Shown: one piece after another, positions 1 to 5,469 of the stretch
Position numbering within the stretch: the first letter of the stretch is position 1
Layout of the letters: each line of letters opens with the position of its first letter
Assembly (NCBI GenBank): GCA_947484245.1
Contig: CANKOT010000150.1
Location: 1-5,469 of the forward strand
Length of the DNA stretch: 5,469 nt
Direction: 5' to 3'
Source: Comamonadaceae bacterium
GTDB lineage: Bacteria > Pseudomonadota > Gammaproteobacteria > Burkholderiales > Burkholderiaceae
The notes under the pieces: generated by a model
The model's database searches: none
Seen by the model: the letters and a program-made list of their open reading frames with translations, nothing else
What the model was told of the DNA's origin: nothing
Made by a program: the position numbers and the translations under genes

Positions 1-297
1 AGGGGCCGTTGACATGCCGTTGTGATGAATCAGAAAGGTATAGCCATCGGGTGCGGCCTTGGACACAAAGCCACCGGCCAAAGTGCCGCCAGCGCCCGGC
101 TTGTTTTCAACCACCACGGTTTGGCCTAAAGTTCTGCTCATGTTGGCTGCCAGCGTGCGCGCCACAATGTCAGTAGGTCCGCCAGCGGCAAAGGGCACCA
201 CCAAGCTGATTGATTTGGTGGGGTAGCCTTGGGCCGATGCACCGAAGGGTATGGCCAAGATGGCAAGGCTAGCGAGAAGGGCGGAAGCTAATTTCAT
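1..297 (-). CDS. Bug/TctC-family tripartite tricarboxylate transporter substrate-binding protein, N-terminal part (runs off window)
   Basis: This is the first 99 codons of a periplasmic solute receptor; the gene continues beyond base 1. The translation opens with [10 protein letters not shown], a hydrophobic core and a likely signal peptidase I site after ASA at residue 22, so the mature protein should be exported to the periplasm. The family hallmarks follow: [19 protein letters not shown] (residues 25-43), where the PFxxGGxxD loop lines the ligand pocket, and [11 protein letters not shown] (61-71), then APDGYTFL (82-89). Members of this family bind small carboxylates and related compounds and are often orphans without TctAB membrane genes; the ligand cannot be read from sequence. 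The ATG at 297 is chosen because the signal peptide starts there; a weak GAAAG ribosome site (306-310) lies 8 bases upstream. It follows the cyclase-MOSC gene after 160 bases and may have its own promoter. Family assignment is secure. Confidence 0.93.
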   Translation of the reverse strand, partial: MKLASALLASLAILAIPFGASAQGYPTKSISLVVPFAAGGPTDIVARTLAANMSRTLGQTVVVENKPGAGGTLAGGFVSKAAPDGYTFLIHHNGMSTAP

Positions 298-333
298 TTT
301 GCGGACTTTCAAGTAAGGTAGAACTCAAGCTTC

Positions 334-348
334 GAATGATAGACATTC
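334..348. promoter_or_regulatory. short inverted repeat GAATG-N5-CATTC overlapping the candidate -10 box
   Basis: The plus strand reads GAATG (334-338), five bases, then CATTC (344-348), a perfect 5-base dyad. It overlaps the candidate -10 element of the receptor promoter, the place where a repressor operator could sit. The arms are short, so chance occurrence is quite possible, and no regulator gene is visible in the window. Confidence 0.22.
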
Positions 349-364
349 ACTTTTGACTGTGCAA
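336..364 (-). promoter_or_regulatory. candidate sigma-70 promoter for the downstream receptor gene
   Basis: Read on the minus strand, TTGCAC (359-364) is followed after exactly 17 bases by TATCAT (336-341), which is 5 of 6 matches to the -10 consensus. The -35 match is weak, with only TTG conserved. The implied transcript start would leave a leader of about 30 bases before the receptor ATG at 297. The site lies in the only sizeable non-coding gap of the window, where a separate promoter makes sense. The assignment is by eye only. Confidence 0.4.
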
Positions 365-457
365 TCCGATATCAGTCTGTCCAAATTGCGGTTTACCCTA
401 ATGAGAGTCTCAAAATCTTGTGGATTGCCTAGTTGCAAAGAGGGAGGTTCAGATTTT

Positions 458-3400
458 TCAATCGCCAAATCGCAAGGTGTCTCCGCAGCGAATGTGGCCA
501 GGTTTTATCACTTCTGCGTAAACGCCTGCACAGGGTAGCTTGCCGAAATCGCCTAGATCGCAGATGTTTTGTTCAACGATGGCCCGAAGAATACTGGGGT
601 CTCGGGGTAAATCATCCTGCGCCAATGTGACGCTGATGCATCGAGGACAAGGAATGCTGACGCGCAGCACCACTTCGGTGCCAATCATGATGGTCCGTCC
701 TACCCATGTGTTTTCAATGAAGGGTTCACTGTCTGAATGGATCACCAGATTTGGCCTAAATCTTCGCTCATCAAATCGACCTTCAGGGTACGTTTTTTGA
801 AAATGATTCAATGTGGATGAGGCGATCAGGTGCATGCATCCGTAATCAAAAAAAGCGCCGGCTGGGGCTCCTCCAGCCAATGGGAATTCGGTCACTTCGA
901 TTAAGTTTCCTCCCAAAGTACCTGCTGGTACTTCAATCAAAAGTCCGGGTGGTGCTGTACTCATCAGTTTCAAAGGACGTTCAAAAACTGCCGAAATTCG
1001 CTCTTCAATGTTCGAGTCAGTTGTGGTGAGTGTTTCACCAGAAGGCATGACGATTTTCAATGCGGGAATTTTGGAATGAGGATCGGGTTCAGAAACGAAG
1101 CGTGGATGGTAATTTAATAAACTCTCAGCCCATTTGCGCACCACGGCTGCTCGGTTGGTTTCTTCATTGACAAATGCGTAGACCCGATCGCCAATGATGC
1201 CTTTGTCGGAGACAAAGACTGACTGTAGTTTTTCGCCTGCCATTGATTTGACTGGGTAGCGCCAAATTGATTCCACAGAATCAAGCGTGGCATCCGTTGC
1301 ATGCGACGTTGACGTGAGCTCTGTACTTCCGGATTTGATGAAGGGCGTGTCTGAACCTGGTTTCGAATTTTTCCTGGTCTCTAACATTTTCTGTCGGCCT
1401 GAATGGGTTAAGTACTGAATGCCTGCGTCTACATTGTTGCTGCGACCATAGTGGTAGGCCAAGGCTGCAACGTGGTCATCAATTGAAACGGGATAAATGG
1501 CTTCGATTGAAACACCTATGCGCTCGTGCAATATTTTGCGGCGTTCAATCAGTAAAGTGTTGTAGGCAACGTCTTGCGTTAGGGCGCTCTTGAAGATGTA
1601 ACCTTTCTCCCCTGAAACTGGCTTTTCATAAATGAACTCACCCAGCTGCAATTCTTTGAGTTGTTTTTCAATGGCATCTTTTGAACTTGATGTCACTGCC
1701 ACAATGAGTGATATTGAAAACTCTTTTCCAATCACGGCGAGAGTTTGCAATATTTCTTTGGCATGCGATGGAAGCCTGTCTATCCTGGCTGCAAGAATGG
1801 CTTGAACGGAGGAGGGGATGTCTAAATCTTCTAGCTTTTTGGTGAGCACAACGTTGCCGTCACGTGCCAAGGTGCCATCGTCAAACAATGCTTTCACCAT
1901 CTCTTCCATAAAGAAGGGCGTGCCACTGGACTTCTCAACAATCAGTCGCTTGAGATCTGACAATTGCGCATCGTCTCCCAACATGGCTGCAAGCATTTCC
2001 TTGGCTTTGGCGTCCCCCAAAGGGTCAAGTCGAATTTGTGTAAAGTAAGATTTATTGTTCCATTCGTGAACAAACTGTGGCCTGTAATTCACGATCAACA
2101 AAATTTTGGCTTTGCCAATGGCGTCCGCCAGTAGATTCAGAAATTCTTGTGTTTGATCGTCGATCCAATGCAAGTCTTCGAAGACCAATATCAAAGGCTG
2201 ATTGGCCGATTCGCGAACCAGTAAGCGTTTTAGGCCTTCCCATGTTTGGAGATCGCGAGTACGTTCATCCATTTCAAAGAAGGGATCGTCTTCGTCAATG
2301 AGATTCAGTAAACCCAACACAGAGGGCTCTATGTCTTTTAAGAGTGGGTCGAGTTGTACTATTGCATTTGTTACTTTTTCGCTTCGCTTCTGCTCGTTGT
2401 CTTGGGCCTCAATGCCAAAATAGGCTTGAAGCAATTCAATCAGTGGCTGGCAATAAGAGTTCTTGCCATGCGATACCGCCGATGTTTCAAATATTTTTGC
2501 CGTTGACTGAATGCCAGCCATGAATTCAAAGATCAACCGAGATTTGCCAGTACCGGCTTCTGCCACGATGGCCACAACCTGACCGTTACCTTCTTGCGCT
2601 TGTTCTGCTGCATAGCGCAGTGAATCCAATTCACGGTCACGGCCTACGAATTTGGAAAAGCCCTGACCGGCAGAACGCTGCATTCTGGTGCGTTGTTTGC
2701 CCAAACCCGTCACCTCATACACTTTCACTAAATCGGTCACTCCTTTTACTTTCGTGAGGCCTAAGTCAATGAATTCGCAAGCACCTTCGCAAAGCTGGCG
2801 AATGGCTTCTGAGGCGGCAATTGAACCTACTGGCGCCAGTGTTTGAAGCCGCGCGCCTAAGCTGGTTGAATGTCCAATGGGGGTGTATTCAATTTGGCCA
2901 TTGCCAAGCCGAAGGGTTCGAACGACTGCTTCACCGGTATGCACGCCAACTCGACCTTGAATGGGTTGATGACCCTGTGCACAAATGCGGGCTGAATATT
3001 CTTTGATCTCGGCTTGCATGCGCAATGCCGCATAAAGCGCGCGATGCGAGTGATCTTCGTGAACAACGGGCGCACCAAACATGGCAAAAATACCATCGCC
3101 TGTTGTCTGGACTACATAGCCGTCATAGTGAAGCACTGCATCAATCATCAACTGCAATGCGGGTTCAACGATGGCGCGTGCATCCTCGGGGTCTAGGTTT
3201 TCGATCAACTCCATTGACCCTTTGATGTCGGCAAACAAGACGGTGATGACTTTGCGTTCACCGCTGCTGGCTTCTGTGGTTTCAAGTGTAGGGCTGGGTA
3301 TTTTCTCAGCGACAACCGGTGCAGGCTTCGTGATGGGTGTTTGTGAACCCCCCAGCGATGATCCGCAATCTGCACAAAAGGATTTGCCGATGGGGGAAGC

Positions 3401-3499
3401 TGAGTTGCACTTTGGGCAACTCAAAAATTGCGCTGCGCCACACTCCGAACAAAACCGCTTTCCCTCGTTGACTTCAAGATGACATTGGATGCAGAGCAT
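458..3499 (-). CDS. zinc ribbon - class III adenylate/guanylate cyclase - AAA ATPase protein fused to a C-terminal MOSC module
   Basis: A single 1013-residue frame. Residues 1-45 form a double zinc ribbon (C3/C6/C17/C20 and C28/C31/C42/C45). Residues 80-265 are a class III cyclase domain with metal-binding D91 (FADIKGS) and D135 (GDGIFAMFG). Residues 284-540 are a STAND-like AAA_16 ATPase: FVGRDREL (284-291), P-loop AEAGTGKS (313-320), Walker B LILVFEDLHW (436-445), Arg in NYRP (473) and the GTP motif (526-528). A winged-helix-like and helical stretch runs to about 705. In relatives a long TPR array follows; here a Ser/Thr-rich linker (706-741) leads into MOSC_N (from VESIWRYPVKSM) and MOSC (RFRPNLVI, 913-920; CPRC, 951-954; GVYAEVIKPG, 992-1001). 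No signal peptide or membrane segment is seen, so it is probably cytoplasmic. The ATG at 3499 is supported by the first zinc-binding cysteine directly after it and an in-frame TAA five codons upstream; no strong ribosome site precedes it. Domain calls are firm. Cyclase activity and the joint role are unknown. Confidence 0.93.
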   Translation of the reverse strand: MLCIQCHLEVNEGKRFCSECGAAQFLSCPKCNSASPIGKSFCADCGSSLGGSQTPITKPAPVVAEKIPSPTLETTEASSGERKVITVLFADIKGSMELIENLDPEDARAIVEPALQLMIDAVLHYDGYVVQTTGDGIFAMFGAPVVHEDHSHRALYAALRMQAEIKEYSARICAQGHQPIQGRVGVHTGEAVVRTLRLGNGQIEYTPIGHSTSLGARLQTLAPVGSIAASEAIRQLCEGACEFIDLGLTKVKGVTDLVKVYEVTGLGKQRTRMQRSAGQGFSKFVGRDRELDSLRYAAEQAQEGNGQVVAIVAEAGTGKSRLIFEFMAGIQSTAKIFETSAVSHGKNSYCQPLIELLQAYFGIEAQDNEQKRSEKVTNAIVQLDPLLKDIEPSVLGLLNLIDEDDPFFEMDERTRDLQTWEGLKRLLVRESANQPLILVFEDLHWIDDQTQEFLNLLADAIGKAKILLIVNYRPQFVHEWNNKSYFTQIRLDPLGDAKAKEMLAAMLGDDAQLSDLKRLIVEKSSGTPFFMEEMVKALFDDGTLARDGNVVLTKKLEDLDIPSSVQAILAARIDRLPSHAKEILQTLAVIGKEFSISLIVAVTSSSKDAIEKQLKELQLGEFIYEKPVSGEKGYIFKSALTQDVAYNTLLIERRKILHERIGVSIEAIYPVSIDDHVAALAYHYGRSNNVDAGIQYLTHSGRQKMLETRKNSKPGSDTPFIKSGSTELTSTSHATDATLDSVESIWRYPVKSMAGEKLQSVFVSDKGIIGDRVYAFVNEETNRAAVVRKWAESLLNYHPRFVSEPDPHSKIPALKIVMPSGETLTTTDSNIEERISAVFERPLKLMSTAPPGLLIEVPAGTLGGNLIEVTEFPLAGGAPAGAFFDYGCMHLIASSTLNHFQKTYPEGRFDERRFRPNLVIHSDSEPFIENTWVGRTIMIGTEVVLRVSIPCPRCISVTLAQDDLPRDPSILRAIVEQNICDLGDFGKLPCAGVYAEVIKPGHIRCGDTLRFGD
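1277..1384 (-). other. fusion junction and Ser/Thr-rich linker between the ATPase and MOSC parts
   Basis: These codons encode residues 706-741 of the fusion protein. Upstream, the sequence ends in the first TPR-like helices (HVAALAYHYGRSNN, then YLTHSGRQKM), where relatives continue into more repeats. Downstream, VESIWRYPVKSM is where free-standing MOSC proteins usually begin. The linker is rich in Ser, Thr, Lys and Gly and resembles neither domain. There is no stop codon or frame change across it. An internal start at M705 (1385-1387) or at the GTG of V742 (1274-1276) has no good ribosome site in front, so separate translation of the MOSC part is not favoured. Confidence 0.7.
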
Positions 3500-3558
3500 A
3501 GTAAAGCTGTTCGTTTAAATAGGAGAATTGTAGACATTTGGCTCGCCGTGTTCTTAGC
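3500..3558. other. 59-base gap between amidase and cyclase-MOSC genes
   Basis: On the minus strand this gap contains TACAAT (a 5 of 6 match to a -10 box) but no convincing -35 element at the right distance, and no Shine-Dalgarno sequence close to the ATG at 3499. There is no hairpin with a T run after the amidase stop. Read-through from the amidase is therefore possible, and an independent weak promoter cannot be excluded. Confidence 0.35.
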
Positions 3559-4959
3559 CTATATCGGCGGGCGGCGCAGATGCCACTGCGTCGCTGTTTG
3601 AAACGCGGTACCTGCGCGCACCAGCAAGCCTTCATTCAAATGCCCTGACACCAATTGCGCGGCTAACGGCAAGCCTGTAGCTGTCTCCCCCGCGGGAAAG
3701 GTCAGGCTAGGGTGCCCCGACAGATCGGTGGGAGCGGTGTAGCGAGACAAGCGTCTGCGATGCCCCGGGTCTTTGCGCATATTCGCAATGCGTTCTGTGC
3801 TGGGAGCGGCAAACGGCATAGCGGGCATCAAAATCAAATCGACTTGCATTAGCACCGCGTTCAACTGTCCAGTGTGCGTGGCACGCTGTAACAGAATGCG
3901 TTGATAGTCGGTGGCTGACACTTTGTTGCCTATGTCTAGCAAGCCTGCCAGCATGGGCCCATATTCTGTGCGTCGGGATTGGAATGTGCTGGTGTGTGCC
4001 ACAGCCGCCTCGATAGCGCAGTGCGGCACCCAGTTTTCTATCAGTTCACCTACATCGGGCATGGTCACGGGCACGATTTGCGCGCCCAATTTTTCGAGCA
4101 CCGCAAGGGTTTGCTTAACTGCTTGCGCAACCTCGGGCTCTACATCGTTCAAAGCATAGGCCGCATCCCAACCGATGCGCAAGCCGGCCAAGCTATCTTT
4201 GTGACCTGCTGAATAATCGGGCACCGGAGCTTGCAGCGCTGTGGGGTCCAAGGGGTCTGCGCCCGCCAACACGCCCAACATCAAGCCACAATCTAAAGCC
4301 GTGCGGCACATGGGCCCTACATGATCTAGCGAAGCTGCCAACTCAAACACGCCATAACGTGAAACCCGGCCCCATGTGGGTTTGAGCCCCGTCACGCCAC
4401 AAGCCGCAGAAGGAAAACGTATCGAGCCGCCAGTGTCTGTTCCGATTGAACCAAAGCACAAACCTGCGGCTGTGGCCACGCCCGAGCCGCTGGAGGAGAC
4501 GCCAGTCCAGCTTGAGGCTTCCCATGGATTGACCGGCACGACGGTAAGCGGATGGTGACCTGAAAACGCACTCTCGGTCATTTGCAATTTGCCCAGCAGC
4601 ACAGCACCTGAATCGCGCAAGCGTTTCACCACTGTGGCGTCTTGGTCTGGCACAAAGTCTTTGTAGATCTGCATGCCTGCAGCTGTTGGAATGCCAGCCG
4701 TCCAACACAGGTCTTTGACTGCAATGGGCACGCCATGCAATGGTCCTAGCGCCTGGCCTTGTGCTTGGCGTTGGTCGGCCGCGCGTGCTTGGCTTAGGGC
4801 CAACTCGGAGGTGACGCGTGCATAGGCGTGCAGTTTTGGATCTAAGCGGTCAATGCGTCGCAGTTGAGCTTGTGTCACTTGCTCTGCACTGAGCACGCGC
4901 TCGCGAATGAGCCGAGCTACTGTGCTCAGGTCTAGCCAAGCTATTTCGTCATCGGTCAT
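3559..4959 (-). CDS. amidase-signature family hydrolase
   Basis: A complete 466-residue cytoplasmic amidase-signature enzyme that hydrolyses a carboxamide bond to acid plus ammonia or amine. The Ser-cisSer-Lys triad is readable: K82 in GVPIAVKD, cis-Ser S155 in GVSSSGSG, and nucleophile S179 in GTDTGGSIRFPS, with the 24-residue spacing between the two serines seen in FAAH. GLKPTWGRVSRYGVF (191-205) and LDHVGPM (211-217) complete the signature. The length is normal and no frame damage is seen. The ATG at 4959 has AAGGA (4966-4970) six bases upstream, a good ribosome site. It begins 48 bases after the stop of a Bug/TctC receptor on the same strand, suggesting a shared transcript and a substrate entering through that receptor. 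The substrate is not predictable. GatA is an alternative member of the superfamily, but there are no gatB or gatC neighbours and this looks like the stand-alone type. Confidence 0.93.
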   Translation of the reverse strand: MTDDEIAWLDLSTVARLIRERVLSAEQVTQAQLRRIDRLDPKLHAYARVTSELALSQARAADQRQAQGQALGPLHGVPIAVKDLCWTAGIPTAAGMQIYKDFVPDQDATVVKRLRDSGAVLLGKLQMTESAFSGHHPLTVVPVNPWEASSWTGVSSSGSGVATAAGLCFGSIGTDTGGSIRFPSAACGVTGLKPTWGRVSRYGVFELAASLDHVGPMCRTALDCGLMLGVLAGADPLDPTALQAPVPDYSAGHKDSLAGLRIGWDAAYALNDVEPEVAQAVKQTLAVLEKLGAQIVPVTMPDVGELIENWVPHCAIEAAVAHTSTFQSRRTEYGPMLAGLLDIGNKVSATDYQRILLQRATHTGQLNAVLMQVDLILMPAMPFAAPSTERIANMRKDPGHRRRLSRYTAPTDLSGHPSLTFPAGETATGLPLAAQLVSGHLNEGLLVRAGTAFQTATQWHLRRPPI

Positions 4960-4965
4960 CTAGCG

Positions 4966-4970
4966 TCCTT
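4966..4970 (-). promoter_or_regulatory. Shine-Dalgarno sequence of the amidase gene
   Basis: AAGGA on the minus strand, six bases before the ATG at 4959. It is the clearest ribosome binding site in the window and fixes the amidase start. Confidence 0.75.
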
Positions 4971-5007
4971 GATGGTGGGCAGATGCAATGCTTGGCCAGA
5001 CTCTCAG

Positions 5008-5469
5008 TCAATCGACTTTGGCGCCTGAACGCCGAACCACCTCGCCCAACCTGGGTATGTCTGTGGCGATCAAGGCTGCCAATTCTTCAGACTTGCCGCC
5101 ACCTGGCTCAAGTCCCATTTCAGCCAGGCGCTTTGCGTTTTCGGGTTGCTTCAAGATTTCTGCGACATCGCGCTGCAAGCGGCTCACGATGGCTGGCGGC
5201 GTGCCTGCTGGTGCAAACATGGCTTGCCAAGAACTTAACTCAAAGCCGTCAAGACCGGCTTCTTGCAAGGTTGGCAATTCAGGTGCAGCCTTGGAACGCT
5301 TGGCAGACGTCACGGCCAGGCCAATCAGTTTTTTGCCTGTGACTTGGGGGATGGCTGTGTTGCTGTTTTCAAAGCTGATTTGAATGGTGCCTCCCAACAA
5401 GTCGGCCATCATGGGGCCGCTGCCGCGGTAGGGTACATGCTGCATTTGCGTGCCTGTGGCCAGCTTGAA
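5008..5469 (-). CDS. Bug/TctC-family substrate-binding protein, C-terminal part (runs off window)
   Basis: The last 153 residues of a periplasmic receptor whose start lies beyond base 5469. The frame is open from the window edge (FKLATGTQ) through QHVPYRGSGP and MADLLGG, then LIGLAVTSAKRSKAAPELPT, and WQAMFAPAGTPPAIVSRL in the C-terminal lobe, to a TGA at 5008-5010. These blocks, the TG-x-x-x-x-HVPYRGSGP ligand loop above all, are typical of the Bug/TctC family of the tripartite tricarboxylate transporter system. An internal Met at 5445 is not the start, because conserved family sequence continues upstream of it. It precedes the amidase by 48 bases with no terminator between, so it probably supplies the amidase substrate or a related compound. 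It is a different gene from the receptor at 1-297; because the two fragments cover opposite ends of the protein, their similarity cannot be measured here. Confidence 0.93.
   Translation of the reverse strand, partial: FKLATGTQMQHVPYRGSGPMMADLLGGTIQISFENSNTAIPQVTGKKLIGLAVTSAKRSKAAPELPTLQEAGLDGFELSSWQAMFAPAGTPPAIVSRLQRDVAEILKQPENAKRLAEMGLEPGGGKSEELAALIATDIPRLGEVVRRSGAKVD

Larger units (their letters stand above)
298..457. other. intergenic region between the cyclase-MOSC gene and the second receptor gene
   Basis: This 160-base gap is AT-richer than the flanking receptor and amidase genes. It holds the candidate promoter and small dyad listed separately, and the weak GAAAG ribosome site. I see no GC-rich stem followed by a T run on the minus strand, so there is no convincing intrinsic terminator after the cyclase-MOSC gene. 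The small plus-strand reading frames here (from 353 and 433) lack any family resemblance and are not called. Confidence 0.6.

Noticed and set aside
540..800. Plus-strand open frame of 86 codons
   Set aside because: It lies wholly opposite the MOSC coding region, has no recognisable domain, and the minus-strand frame there shows clear family motifs.
458..1387. MOSC part as a separate gene starting at M705 or at the GTG of V742
   Set aside because: The frame is continuous with the ATPase part and neither start has a convincing ribosome binding site, so one fused product is the simpler reading.
3171..3482. Plus-strand open frame of 103 codons opposite the zinc ribbon and cyclase start
   Set aside because: It is antisense to well-supported cyclase and zinc ribbon codons, with no family resemblance.
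3544..3569. Inverted repeat CGCCG ... CGGCG around the amidase stop codon as a possible terminator
   Set aside because: The stem is only 5 bases with a 16-base loop and no T run follows on the minus strand.
4343..4708. Minus-strand open frame of 121 codons inside the amidase gene
   Set aside because: It overlaps the amidase catalytic region in another frame; the amidase frame carries the Ser-Ser-Lys motifs and this one carries nothing recognisable.
4988..5383. Plus-strand open frame of 131 codons opposite the receptor C-terminus
   Set aside because: It is a shadow of the receptor gene; the minus-strand frame continues conserved Bug/TctC sequence to the window edge.
1..5469. tRNA, rRNA, CRISPR arrays, insertion sequences or long repeats
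   Set aside because: No cloverleaf-like sequence, regular repeat array, transposase frame or long terminal repeat was seen; nearly all of the window is protein-coding.

Overview
The window reads as a piece of a betaproteobacterial chromosome, most likely Burkholderiales and Comamonadaceae-like. This rests on two separate Bug/TctC-type periplasmic solute receptor genes, a receptor-amidase pair and moderate-to-high GC in the flanks. The genus cannot be fixed from the sequence alone. All four genes lie on the minus strand, so transcription runs from high to low coordinates.

In transcription order: (1) 5469-5008 is the C-terminal part of a Bug/TctC-type receptor, cut by the window edge. (2) 4959-3559 is a complete 466-residue amidase-signature hydrolase. 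It starts 48 bases after the receptor stop, has a good ribosome binding site, and shows no terminator before it, so the two probably form a transcription unit. (3) 3499-458 is a 1013-residue protein with an unusual architecture: double zinc ribbon, class III nucleotide cyclase domain, STAND-type AAA ATPase, the first helices of a TPR-like region, a short Ser/Thr-rich linker, and then an apparently complete MOSC_N plus MOSC module. (4) 297-1 is the N-terminal part of a second Bug/TctC-type receptor with a clear signal peptide. It follows a 160-base intergenic stretch that holds a plausible sigma-70 promoter.

The main point of interest is gene 3. The family normally runs from cyclase and ATPase into a long C-terminal TPR array. 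Here that array stops at its start and a whole MOSC protein (the mARC/YcbX-like molybdenum-cofactor-binding type) continues in the same frame. The cyclase keeps both metal-binding aspartates but has changed substrate-specifying and transition-state residues. The MOSC part keeps its CxxC motif with the candidate molybdenum-ligating cysteine. Whether this is a functional signalling-to-redox fusion or a recent deletion fusion cannot be settled from this window.

The receptor-amidase pair suggests uptake of a small carboxylate or amide followed by cytoplasmic hydrolysis. No functional link between that pair and the cyclase-MOSC protein is evident beyond neighbourhood and shared direction. No RNA genes, mobile elements, CRISPR arrays or long repeats were found.
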